From an uncultured Clostridia bacterium (GTDB taxonomy: Bacteria > Bacillota > Clostridia > UBA1381 > UBA9506): a stretch of 64,000 nt of DNA. The notes under the pieces were generated by a model that saw only the letters and a program-made list of their open reading frames with translations, was not told the origin of the DNA and ran no database searches. Shown piece after piece: positions 16,754 through 24,744 of this stretch; position 1 is the first letter of the stretch; every line of letters starts with the position of its first letter. A program made the translations under genes and the position numbers. The stretch lies in contig CAKSBF010000004.1 in assembly GCA_934438075.1 (NCBI GenBank), forward strand, positions 62,001-126,000, given 5' to 3'.

Positions 16754-18664
16754 ATGGGATTGCGATTGTTGAAAAAAGGGATCAGTTTATGTGTTTGCAG
16801 TCTGTTAATCTTTTGTTCTTTCGAAGGTTTTGCGCGAGAGGTAGCGAAAGAAACAGAGGTTCCCAAAGTAACAAACATCACTGCCGAATGTTCCTTTAAA
16901 GCAAAACTGGATGACAGCTTTAAAGGAAGTTGGGTATATGACCTCATGGAAGAGGGCTCAGGCTATCTGTACATGAAAATTCAAAAAGTAGATGCAGAAA
17001 ATGTAACTGTTGGCGGCTTTCTTGCAACAATTGGAAATGAACAATATTTTTACACGTCCTCTTTTACTGAATTTGCCGAGGTGGGTGTATATGATTTTGT
17101 AGATACATATGGACATTTTGATGGCAAAATAATGAGAAGTTATTCTTCGGACGATGATCATGATAATTATCTGCGGATTATTTTAACGGAGGGAAAGAAT
17201 GGTTTGGTCGAAGGAAGTTTATGGATGCATCATGGTTACGCCGACCGTTTTGGAATTCACCCTGTTACTTCTGAAATTCCTTTGAACAATGTGAACGTGA
17301 GCGGCTATAGAAAATCTATTATTGCACCTGCAAAGAAAAGCGATGACAGCGCGCAGGGAGATGTGAAAGAAGACGAAAACAAGCAAAATGAGGACCAAGA
17401 AAATAATGATAAGACTGACGAAGATAAGGAACAGCCGTCAAAATGGAATCCTGCCGAGAAGACCGAAAAAGTAGTTACCGGTATGCGAATCCTTGGTTTT
17501 ATGCGCTTTTTTGCGAAGCTGGATTCCAGTTTTGAAAATAGCTGGCTATACGATCTGTCGGACAACGGTACGTTGGAGATAAAACTTCAAGTAATATCAG
17601 AAAATCAATCAGGTTCCGATGTTTTAATTACATTAGGGGATCGAAAATATTTTTGCCTTCCCAATTGCAGTTATACCAAAGGTACGGGGATTTATGACTT
17701 TACAAATACCTATGGAGAGTTTAAAGAGGGCATCATGACGTGTTATCCCGAACCGGCAGACGGCAACGTATATTTACGTGTCGCTCTGCAACGATCCTAT
17801 ATAGGAACATCAGTTCATAGAAAAGCAGAGAAAAGTATATGGCTGCACAACGGGGATGGTGAGGAAACGAGCAGTATAATTTATTCAGAAAGATTAGGGG
17901 GATCTATGGACTATATAGGAGACAAATTGTACAATGTTCTCCCGAAGAGGTCGGAAACAAAATATACTGATGATACGCCGATAGATTACGGTAATTTATC
18001 GGATGATCCCAGAAGATGGGATGACAAAGAAAAATCAATTGAAGCCTATGGAAGATACCGCGATGATGACGGAGTGTTTCATAACGTTCTAAAACTGCGA
18101 GGGAAATATGCAGGAGGCGGAAGTGTTGATTATAACATTGACGCCACCGCTACATTTCAAGCATATCTGCCAAAGGCCGGCGTTTCTACAGATGGCAATG
18201 TAAAGGTAACCTATTATAACTTTCAGATGACCCTCAAGGATGAAGTTAGCGATGATGATGTAAGGGATCGTCAGTTTTTAAAGCTGGAAGGTGATTTGGG
18301 AGAGAAGCTGTTTATTTCGGACGGTATGGATGTTCGCCGTGCAGACAGCAGTGTGGAATATGATCCGGGCAACCATTTAGAGGATGACAGCAGTATTTAT
18401 TTGGGCTTTACACCTGTGGAAAGTTTTGACGGATACCAAGCAGACTATATCCCCGACAACGCCGGAACACTAAGTCTGACATTTATGTACAGCAGCGAAG
18501 CCAAAATAACATTAGAAGCTGTCCGGATTTCATACGGGGGCAGAAGAGAGACGGTGCCAATGGAAGATATTCAATATATCGGCCGCTTCGTTACTCTTTT
18601 CCTGCAAATTGTATATCCGACTGATTATGTAAAAATCGCAAAAGAAATGGGGTTGAGCATGTGA
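16754..18664 (+). CDS. Secreted protein of unknown function with an internal duplication
   Basis: An exported protein of 636 residues: signal peptide (LLKKGISLCVCSLLIFCSFEG), then two related blocks of about 130 residues. The first contains FKAKLDDSFKGSWVYDLMEE and GVYDFVDTYGHFDGKIM; the second FFAKLDSSFENSWLYDLSDN and GIYDFTNTYGEFKEGIM. They are joined by an acidic, low-complexity linker rich in Asp, Glu, Asn and Lys (about residues 195-240). The C-terminal 230 residues form a different domain. No enzyme family recognised. ATG at 16754 follows AAGGAG by nine bases. The stop overlaps the GTG of the next gene by four bases, so the two proteins are co-translated and may work together at the surface. 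Confidence 0.7.
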   Translation: MGLRLLKKGISLCVCSLLIFCSFEGFAREVAKETEVPKVTNITAECSFKAKLDDSFKGSWVYDLMEEGSGYLYMKIQKVDAENVTVGGFLATIGNEQYFYTSSFTEFAEVGVYDFVDTYGHFDGKIMRSYSSDDDHDNYLRIILTEGKNGLVEGSLWMHHGYADRFGIHPVTSEIPLNNVNVSGYRKSIIAPAKKSDDSAQGDVKEDENKQNEDQENNDKTDEDKEQPSKWNPAEKTEKVVTGMRILGFMRFFAKLDSSFENSWLYDLSDNGTLEIKLQVISENQSGSDVLITLGDRKYFCLPNCSYTKGTGIYDFTNTYGEFKEGIMTCYPEPADGNVYLRVALQRSYIGTSVHRKAEKSIWLHNGDGEETSSIIYSERLGGSMDYIGDKLYNVLPKRSETKYTDDTPIDYGNLSDDPRRWDDKEKSIEAYGRYRDDDGVFHNVLKLRGKYAGGGSVDYNIDATATFQAYLPKAGVSTDGNVKVTYYNFQMTLKDEVSDDDVRDRQFLKLEGDLGEKLFISDGMDVRRADSSVEYDPGNHLEDDSSIYLGFTPVESFDGYQADYIPDNAGTLSLTFMYSSEAKITLEAVRISYGGRRETVPMEDIQYIGRFVTLFLQIVYPTDYVKIAKEMGLSM

Positions 18665-19299
18665 AAAAGATGTTGTGTTGTTTGCTTATCATCTCCGCTT
18701 GTTTCTTCGCCCTGCCTGCTGCCGCAACTTATGAAGAACAAGCAGGTATTTTAAATGAACTGGGATTGTTCCGCGGCACAGACAATGGTTATCAGCTGGA
18801 AAAAAACTTTACCCGTGCAGAGGGTGCGACCATGCTCGTCCGACTGCTCGGAAAAGAGGAGGAAGCGCTCGCTTTGACTGAATATGAGCATCCTTTTGAA
18901 GACGTGAGAGGTCATTGGGCAGAAGCTTATGTGGCATATTGTTATATAAACAGAATTACTAAAGGGACTAGTAAGGTAGAGTTTTCACCGGAGGCACAAA
19001 TGCCTGCTGATGAATACATTACGCTGGTGTTGCGCTCACTGGGCTATAAAAACGTTCAGCCTGACAATGCCGGTATTGCAGCTGCGGAATATTCCCTTGC
19101 CGATAGCAATATCGTTAAGAATCTTCTCGAAAATAATTTTACCAGAGATAATATGGTTTTTATTTCATATCGGGCATTAATGGTACATTCCCTTTCCGGG
19201 GAAACCTTAGCTCAGCGTCTGATAGAAAACGGCACTATTACACAGAGGATGGCAAAGCATTTTAACCTGCTTCCTAAAAATCAATATTGGGAAGCGTAG
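18661..19299 (+). CDS. Small secreted protein with SLH-like repeats
   Basis: A 212-residue exported protein: signal peptide (KKMLCCLLIISACFFALPAAA) followed by SLH-like repeats, recognisable from FTRAEGATMLVRLLG, FEDVRGHWAEAYVAYCYI, ITKGTSKVEFSPEAQMPADE and YITLVLRSLGY. Such repeats normally attach proteins to pyruvylated wall polymer. Because it is almost only SLH it could be the wall anchor for the 636-residue protein whose stop it overlaps (GTG start inside ATGTGA). An intrinsic terminator follows. Confidence 0.8.
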   Translation: MKKMLCCLLIISACFFALPAAATYEEQAGILNELGLFRGTDNGYQLEKNFTRAEGATMLVRLLGKEEEALALTEYEHPFEDVRGHWAEAYVAYCYINRITKGTSKVEFSPEAQMPADEYITLVLRSLGYKNVQPDNAGIAAAEYSLADSNIVKNLLENNFTRDNMVFISYRALMVHSLSGETLAQRLIENGTITQRMAKHFNLLPKNQYWEA

Positions 19300-19310
19300 C
19301 ATTATATTTA

Positions 19311-19343
19311 GGCAGGAAAACCAAAAGTTTTCCTGCCTTTTTT
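19311..19343 (+). terminator. Intrinsic terminator after the SLH pair
   Basis: GGCAGGAAAAC and GTTTTCCTGCC form an 11-base perfect stem with loop CAAAA, followed by six T. Ends the 16754-19299 transcript. Confidence 0.92.
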
Positions 19344-19374
19344 GTATAAAGAAAACCACGCAATAGTGGCGTGG

Positions 19375-19509
19375 ATGAGCGTGACATCTGGGGATGTTAT
19401 TAGATGTTATTATATGGAGGCGTTGATGAGAAAGTTTAAGGGACATGAGGCATACTGGTTATATAAGCCGACGTTATGCGGCCTTCAATTAGAAATATTT
19501 TTATCATGA
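19375..19509 (+). CDS. Possible small ORF or gene remnant
   Basis: Forty-four codons including MRKFKGHEAYWLYKPTLCG. The internal ATG at 19426 has GGAGG five bases ahead, giving 27 residues; the frame is also open upstream through KENHAIVAW. Composition is protein-like but there is no recognised family, and no promoter was found behind the terminator. Confidence 0.22.
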   Translation: MSVTSGDVIRCYYMEALMRKFKGHEAYWLYKPTLCGLQLEIFLS

Positions 19510-19631
19510 ATCCATCCTTTTCTTTTTTATAGACATATGCAAAAAGAAAAGAGACTATGACCCAATGTCTGCAATGGTGGCAACCTTCTTCCGTACGCAT
19601 CGGGAAACGCGGTTTTTTTGATGCAGCAAGA

Positions 19632-19665
19632 TTTTGAGCGGAGGGAATCATCCCTCCGCTCAAAA
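19632..19665. repeat. Perfect 15-base inverted repeat
   Basis: TTTTGAGCGGAGGGA and TCCCTCCGCTCAAAA flank loop ATCA. It lies about 95 bases past the stop of the minus-strand oxidoreductase and could act as its terminator, but neither strand has a T run after the stem. Confidence 0.55.
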
Positions 19666-19760
19666 ATGAGGTAACTTCTTATTGTGTGTAAATCTTGGGC
19701 TGCACTCTGAAAGTGTTATATAATCCGGCATTTTTGGCAGTCCGGGTACCGTTTTATCCT

Positions 19761-20810
19761 TTATTCTTCGCTGGAAAAGTGAATATCAGATAAATCTGCC
19801 AAACGATTATGTTCTTCCGCATCATACATTTTCCAGATAACGCGCAACCCCTGCAGAGAGCTGTAAGCATCCGTTATGGGCTTTCTGTGATTGTTAATAC
19901 AATCAACGAATTCCAAAATTTCATGTTCGGTTTCCTTTGATTTTTCACCGCTGCGCTTCCATAAAATTTCCTTTGGCTTCAGGGCGCCGGAGGCATCGTA
20001 GTTATCTAACTCGTCGCATTGCCATAAACGGATTTCACCCGAACAATGGTCATATTCCAGTGTGCCGTTTTCGCAAATAACCTGAAAATCATATCCCATT
20101 TTGCTTCCGCGAGAGCCCCAGGTGCCAAAGTGATAGCCCATTTTTTTGTTTTTAAATAAAATGGTTGCATTGCTGGTTCCCTCACGCATCATCCACGGTG
20201 TGCATTTGTTGGTTCCAAGATGAATCCCCTTTTCGGGATCGCCGAAGAACCAGAGCAGTATGTCGATATAGTGGCAGCCGTGGCTGAAAAACTGTCCGCC
20301 GCCGAGACGGGCGCTGTTTGTCCAATCACCTTCCGGTGCTTCCGTGTGTTGCTCCGTCCAGATAGACATTTGGAAGGATTCGCCGTATGCCTTACTGTCT
20401 ACCAACTCTTTCAGCTTGCGAATACCGGGCCAATAACGAACCGGATATGCTGTCATTAAGGTAACGCCCTCTTCCTCTGCGGCCTGTATCAGCCGCAGGC
20501 ATTCTTGCTCCGAATTGCACAGCGGTTTTTCCATTAATACGTGTTTTTTGTGGCGAATAAAAAAGATACCGCATTCGTAATGCAAATCATGCGGCAGTAC
20601 AACTAAAACAGCGTCAACATGGTCTGCCATTTCCCGGTAGTCTGTTGTGATAAAAGGTGCAGATAAAATTTTTCCTGCCTTTTCAGCACGTTCACGTACG
20701 ATATCACATACCGCCGTTACTTCAACTTGGCTCTTGATTTTTGAAAATGCTTCCTCATGGTTATCGGTCATGCCGCCGCATCCAATAATTCCCAGCCTGA
20801 TTTTTCCCAT
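19761..20810 (-). CDS. Gfo/Idh/MocA-family oxidoreductase
   Basis: NAD(P)-dependent sugar-type dehydrogenase of 349 residues. Rossmann motif RLGIIGCGGMTDNHEEAF at the N-terminus, HVLMEKPLCNSEQE for the EKP signature, and GGGQFFSHGCHYIDILLWFFG for the conserved substrate-site Asp/His region. ATG at 20810 is preferred: AAGAAAGGAAG lies directly ahead, whereas the longer frame covers the promoter. Transcribed alone, divergently from the AraC regulator at 21072, which is a natural candidate to regulate it. Substrate unknown; only distantly similar to the dehydrogenase at 11414. Confidence 0.9.
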   Translation of the reverse strand: MGKIRLGIIGCGGMTDNHEEAFSKIKSQVEVTAVCDIVRERAEKAGKILSAPFITTDYREMADHVDAVLVVLPHDLHYECGIFFIRHKKHVLMEKPLCNSEQECLRLIQAAEEEGVTLMTAYPVRYWPGIRKLKELVDSKAYGESFQMSIWTEQHTEAPEGDWTNSARLGGGQFFSHGCHYIDILLWFFGDPEKGIHLGTNKCTPWMMREGTSNATILFKNKKMGYHFGTWGSRGSKMGYDFQVICENGTLEYDHCSGEIRLWQCDELDNYDASGALKPKEILWKRSGEKSKETEHEILEFVDCINNHRKPITDAYSSLQGLRVIWKMYDAEEHNRLADLSDIHFSSEE

Positions 20811-20850
20811 TTTGTTTCTTCCTTTCTTTACAAAATTGTGTTTTTGTGAT

Positions 20851-20879
20851 ATGATAGAATCAATACAACATAAGTTCAA
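20851..20879 (-). promoter_or_regulatory. Promoter of the minus-strand oxidoreductase
   Basis: On the minus strand TTGAAC (20879-20874) and TATCAT (20856-20851) are 17 bases apart, about 40 bases ahead of the ATG at 20810. Confidence 0.6.
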
Positions 20880-20928
20880 AAACTCAAGGGCTGTTACGCA
20901 GATGCATTGATTGTATCGGTGTGAGGCA

Positions 20929-20949
20929 AGCCGACTTGCGGCTTGCGCT
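20929..20949. repeat. Inverted repeat in the divergent control region
   Basis: GCAAGCC and GGCTTGC flank GACTTGC. It lies between the divergent oxidoreductase and AraC genes and may be an operator; the function is not shown. Confidence 0.35.
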
Positions 20950-21071
20950 TAGGATGGAATTAGAGTTGTAAATTTTTTATAACTCTTATGATTATTATAA
21001 CGAATCGGATGCGTTTTTTCTTTATATGAAAAGACAAAAATTTTACAGAATCGGTACAAGGGGGGGAAAAG

Positions 21072-21938
21072 ATGCAGTCTTATACGAGAACGGATATTCC
21101 TGCTTTTTTTTCAATTCAATCCATTGTAACACTGTATTATTTGGATATGCAGGGGAGGCATCCGCAGGGAGAGGCACATAATTTTTGGGAATTTCTCTAT
21201 GTAGACAAAGGAGTCTATCGGCTTTCTTTGGATGGTTCTGATTATAACATTATGGAGGGACAACTCATATTTTATCCGCCCAATTCGTTTCATTGCGGCT
21301 TTCCCAGCGATGCACGTGTGGGGATTGCCAGTTTTGAATGTTTTTCCGAACAAATGAATTTTTTTCAGCATAAAATTTTTACTTTAAATGCTGCGCAAAA
21401 GGAGCTTTTAACCCGCATTATTACAAATGGAACGAAAATTTTTAAAGTAATCCCCAAAGATCCGGCCTGCATGGGTATACTTCCTCTGGAAAATGTGCCG
21501 AGTTATGAATTGCAGGCTTTAAAAAATTTGTTAGAGCTTTTTTTGATTGAACTGCAAAAGCCTGCTTTGGGAAACGGACTTAAGCCGTCTGCGAAAAACC
21601 GGGAAAATTATAAATTGTGGCAGATTAACAACATAATTGTCTTTTTGCAAAATCACATCGGAGAAACGTTGTCGCTAGAACAAATGGCAGCACAGGCCGG
21701 GGTGAGTGTCTCTTGCTTGAAAAAGCTTTTTCAGGAATATTTTCATTGCGGACCGCTTGCCTATTTTTTGTTAATGAAGGTTGAGGAAGCAAAACGCATG
21801 ATGAGTGAGACCACCATGAATTTTACACAAATTGCAGATGCGTTAGGGTTTGGCTCCATACATTATTTTTCTAAATTTTTTAAAGAAAAAACAGGATTAA
21901 CACCTTCCCAGTATGCAAAATCTGTTTATAAAGGCTGA
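21072..21938 (+). CDS. AraC-family regulator with cupin sensor domain
   Basis: Cytoplasmic transcription factor of 288 residues. The N-terminal half is a cupin-like sugar-binding domain (EAHNFWEFLYVDKGVYRLSL, then YPPNSFHCGFPS); the C-terminal 100 residues form the AraC double helix-turn-helix (LSLEQMAAQAGVSVSCLKKL and FTQIADALGFGSIHYFSKFF, ending TGLTPSQYAKSVYKG). GGGGGG ribosome site 7 bases ahead. Divergent from the oxidoreductase at 20810 and just upstream (tail-to-tail) of the YesM-type kinase. It probably controls the oxidoreductase. Confidence 0.88.
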   Translation: MQSYTRTDIPAFFSIQSIVTLYYLDMQGRHPQGEAHNFWEFLYVDKGVYRLSLDGSDYNIMEGQLIFYPPNSFHCGFPSDARVGIASFECFSEQMNFFQHKIFTLNAAQKELLTRIITNGTKIFKVIPKDPACMGILPLENVPSYELQALKNLLELFLIELQKPALGNGLKPSAKNRENYKLWQINNIIVFLQNHIGETLSLEQMAAQAGVSVSCLKKLFQEYFHCGPLAYFLLMKVEEAKRMMSETTMNFTQIADALGFGSIHYFSKFFKEKTGLTPSQYAKSVYKG

Positions 21939-21983
21939 GAGAAAGATTTGAGGAATGGAATATATCATTGTTTTTTCGCTTTG

Positions 21984-23780
21984 TCAATCTGCTGTATTTT
22001 CGTTTACAATTGCCGTGGGCAACTTGACGACAACAGAGGTGCCTTCGTTTTTTTGACTTTTTATGATGATGCCGTATTTTTCACCGCAAAGAAGTTTGAT
22101 TCTTTGGTTGATATTTGTCAGGCCGATATGCTTTGTCAAGTGTTCTGTATTTTCGGAAAGGTCATAGTTAAGTTTTTTTAAAGCTTCCTCATCAATACCC
22201 ACACCGTTGTCCGACACCGTAATGATGAGTAATTCACCTGCGGATCTTGCGATTACGCAGATGGTACATTTTTTTCCGGCGGGTTTAATGCCATGATATA
22301 TGGCATTCTCCAAAATAGGCTGAAGCAAAAATTTAACGACGCTTGTTTTGGAGATATCTTCTGCTATATCAAACCTTGTTTCAAATAAGTTCTTATAGCG
22401 CAAAGACAGTAACGACAGATACATCTGCGCGTGGCTGACTTCCTGCTCGAGTGCGATGAAATTGTTAGAGGAATTTAAGTTATATCTTAAAATACGTGAG
22501 AGCGTTAAAAGCATATCTGAAACTTCGTTGTCGGCGCCGAGAAGCCGTCGAGCCTTCCAGTTGATGGACTCTAAGGTGTTGTATAAAAAATGCGGATTTA
22601 TCTGCGATTGAAGAGCGGTGGCGGTTGCCTTTTTTAAAGAGAGAATTTTACTTTCAAACTCCTTTTTAATTTGCGAATTTTCATGATAACTGCTCAAAAT
22701 ATTTTGCTCAATATATTTCATTTCGTTCGCACTAATAACCAAATTACTGTTTGCGGCGCTGACCCATTTTTCGGGATTATCCAAAAGATCAATAATTCTT
22801 TTGACGGGCTTGTACATCTTCATCGAAAGAAAGAACGCAATTACGGTTTCTGTTAAAATCATGAAAAAAAAGCAAGCCCAGGTGAAAAGAAAAAGAGCCG
22901 AAAGACGGTTATTATAGTCTTTCAGACTGGTAATTGAAGCATAATTCCATCTGTTGTATCCCGATTTCATATAAGAAAGGATATAGTCGTTTTTGCCGAC
23001 GGTGATGCGTGCAGGAATATCCGATTCGTCTGTGCCGGAAATAAGTACGGAAAGCTTCTCCATATCGGGCAGTGTTTTATCATTTGTAATGGAGTATATC
23101 ATATATCCGTTTTCGTCAAACGCAAAGAAAGAAGATTCAGACAGATCAACGGTATCGTGTAAAAGAACGTCTATCTTGCTTTTGTTGATGTTAATAATTG
23201 CAACGCTGTGGCTTTCTTCGGAGGATGTGATCACCTTATAAATAGAAACAACATCCTGCGCGGAGGGACCCCCCGTATATCGGTTACTTACCCAAAAATC
23301 AACCTTATCACGCTTTTTTAAATATTCATCGTACCACGAACGGTCGCTTATGGTGCTGATCGAGCCGTTGTCTCCGGTTGTTGAAAAGAAAAAATCATTT
23401 TCCTCAAAATACAGGTTAATGGAATGGATATTTTCTTCGTGATAAATGAGTGTGTTTACAATATTGCTGATAGAGGTGACAAACGACATTTTTTCGCTGT
23501 ATGTGGTTGGCTGAGCCTTGGTAAGCGTACATATATATTCGTCCATTGAAATGTGAAGCAAAATCCGTTCGGATTCGGAATAAATCAGATCGAAGGTGTT
23601 TGCAGCGCCGGCCAGCGCCTCATGCCGGGCGCGCTCCATATCCTCTTCCTGACTTGTTTTAAAAAGGTTATATGAAACCACACCCACTATAATAATCGGA
23701 ATGAGTGTGATGACAAGAAGTGATATAAAATTTTTGATAAAGATACTATTAAATTTGTAGCTTTTGATGACAGAAAACAA
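21984..23780 (-). CDS. YesM-type sensor histidine kinase
   Basis: Membrane sensor kinase of 598 residues that phosphorylates the partner regulator at 24562. Helix 1 (NFISLLVITLIPIIIVGVVS) lies at about 16-35, an extracellular Cache-like region at 40-295, helix 2 (FTWACFFFMILTETVIAFF) near 300, then HAMP-like, the His-kinase motif QSQINPHFLYNTLESINW with the phosphorylated His, and HATPase motifs NAIYHGIKP, VSDNGVGID and HIGLTNINQRI. The start codon is TTG at 23780 with no convincing ribosome site, 12 bases after the regulator stop, so translation probably depends on coupling. Senses sugars or cell-surface glycan in known relatives. Confidence 0.93.
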   Translation of the reverse strand: MFSVIKSYKFNSIFIKNFISLLVITLIPIIIVGVVSYNLFKTSQEEDMERARHEALAGAANTFDLIYSESERILLHISMDEYICTLTKAQPTTYSEKMSFVTSISNIVNTLIYHEENIHSINLYFEENDFFFSTTGDNGSISTISDRSWYDEYLKKRDKVDFWVSNRYTGGPSAQDVVSIYKVITSSEESHSVAIININKSKIDVLLHDTVDLSESSFFAFDENGYMIYSITNDKTLPDMEKLSVLISGTDESDIPARITVGKNDYILSYMKSGYNRWNYASITSLKDYNNRLSALFLFTWACFFFMILTETVIAFFLSMKMYKPVKRIIDLLDNPEKWVSAANSNLVISANEMKYIEQNILSSYHENSQIKKEFESKILSLKKATATALQSQINPHFLYNTLESINWKARRLLGADNEVSDMLLTLSRILRYNLNSSNNFIALEQEVSHAQMYLSLLSLRYKNLFETRFDIAEDISKTSVVKFLLQPILENAIYHGIKPAGKKCTICVIARSAGELLIITVSDNGVGIDEEALKKLNYDLSENTEHLTKHIGLTNINQRIKLLCGEKYGIIIKSQKNEGTSVVVKLPTAIVNENTAD

Positions 23781-23791
23781 GTTTGTTTTTT

Positions 23792-24562
23792 CTATTGAGT
23801 TTTTGATACCCGATCACTTCCGTTTCGTTCCTTATATTCAATTGGCGAAGCGTTCATCATCTTTTTAAACAGTGTCGAAAAATATTTTGTATTTTTGTAT
23901 CCGACCATATCGCAGATTTCGTAAATTTTAAGTTCTGTTGTGCGGAGAAGCTGTGCCGCTTTTTCAATTCTGAAACGCATGACGAAATCAATAAAATTTT
24001 CGCCCGTTTCCTGCTTGAACAAGCGGCTCAGATAAATCGGATTCAAGTATACATGGTCGGCCGCTTTTTGAAGCGTGATATCTTTGTTGTAATTTTCTGA
24101 AACATAATTTTTTACCTTTAAAATAACGGCTTTTTCATCTTCTGCCCGTGCAGCATCGGCAACGTTTTTTTTCGTTCCGAGGCTGTTGTCTAACAACGAT
24201 TTAATTTTTTTAATGGCAGTGTACAATTCATCCATATCGGTGGGCTTTAAAAGGTAGTCGTTCACACCGTAGGCAATGGCTTTTTTTGCAAAGTCAAACT
24301 CTTTATACCCCGTCAAAATAATGGTACGCGTAGGCAGACTGTTTGTAAAAATATATTCGGCCACTTCGAGCCCCGAGACAAAGGTCATTTTAATATCGGT
24401 AAGAACAAGGTCTACTTTTTCTGTCTTTAAAATTTCTATCACATCTCTGCCATCGGAGACAGAAGCTAAAACGGTGAAGCCAAGACTGCTCCAATCAACC
24501 ATTTCGGTAAGACCAAGGCAGATATCTTCTTCATCATCAGCGATTACAGCGGTGTAACACAT
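23792..24562 (-). CDS. YesN-type response regulator, AraC output domain
   Basis: Cytoplasmic response regulator of 256 residues. Receiver domain 1-120: acidic pocket VIADDEED, phosphorylated Asp in VDLVLTDIKM, Thr in IILTGY and Lys in YLLKP. AraC DNA-binding domain 150-250: KDITLQKAADHVYLNPIYLS, MVGYKNTKYFSTLFKKM. ATG at 24562 follows GGGAGGTGGGAAT and starts the first receiver strand. First gene of the pair with the kinase. Divergent from the binding-protein gene at 24745, so it probably activates the large cluster that begins there. Confidence 0.93.
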   Translation of the reverse strand: MCYTAVIADDEEDICLGLTEMVDWSSLGFTVLASVSDGRDVIEILKTEKVDLVLTDIKMTFVSGLEVAEYIFTNSLPTRTIILTGYKEFDFAKKAIAYGVNDYLLKPTDMDELYTAIKKIKSLLDNSLGTKKNVADAARAEDEKAVILKVKNYVSENYNKDITLQKAADHVYLNPIYLSRLFKQETGENFIDFVMRFRIEKAAQLLRTTELKIYEICDMVGYKNTKYFSTLFKKMMNASPIEYKERNGSDRVSKTQ

Positions 24563-24713
24563 ATTCCCACCTCCCATCTTCATCGTTTATTATATCTTTC
24601 AATACGGTAATTGTCAACAATTATGTACTGGTGATTTTTGCTAATTTTATAACAAGTTAATAAAAACAACCAAAAGTTAATTCTGCGTCCTTTTCTTAAA
24701 AGCGTATGCAGTG

Positions 24714-24719
24714 TATAAT
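24714..24719 (+). promoter_or_regulatory. -10 box of the large glycan cluster
   Basis: TATAAT 25 bases before the binding-protein start; the upstream region has only a weak -35 (TTTTCT or TTCTTA). A weak -35 with a good -10 is what an activator-dependent promoter looks like, in keeping with the divergent YesN-type regulator. Confidence 0.5.
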
Positions 24720-24744
24720 GAAATTAAGAAAAAGAGGTGACAAA

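Larger units (their letters stand above)
19344..19760. other. Intergenic stretch between convergent genes
   Basis: About 420 bases. It contains a small open frame (19375-19509, or 19426-19509 behind GGAGG) and a 15-base perfect inverted repeat at 19632-19665. Nothing else recognised. Confidence 0.4.

Noticed and set aside
19632..19665. Very stable inverted repeat as an intrinsic terminator of the minus-strand oxidoreductase
   Set aside because: The stem is perfect, but neither strand has a T run after it; kept only as an inverted repeat with possible termination role.
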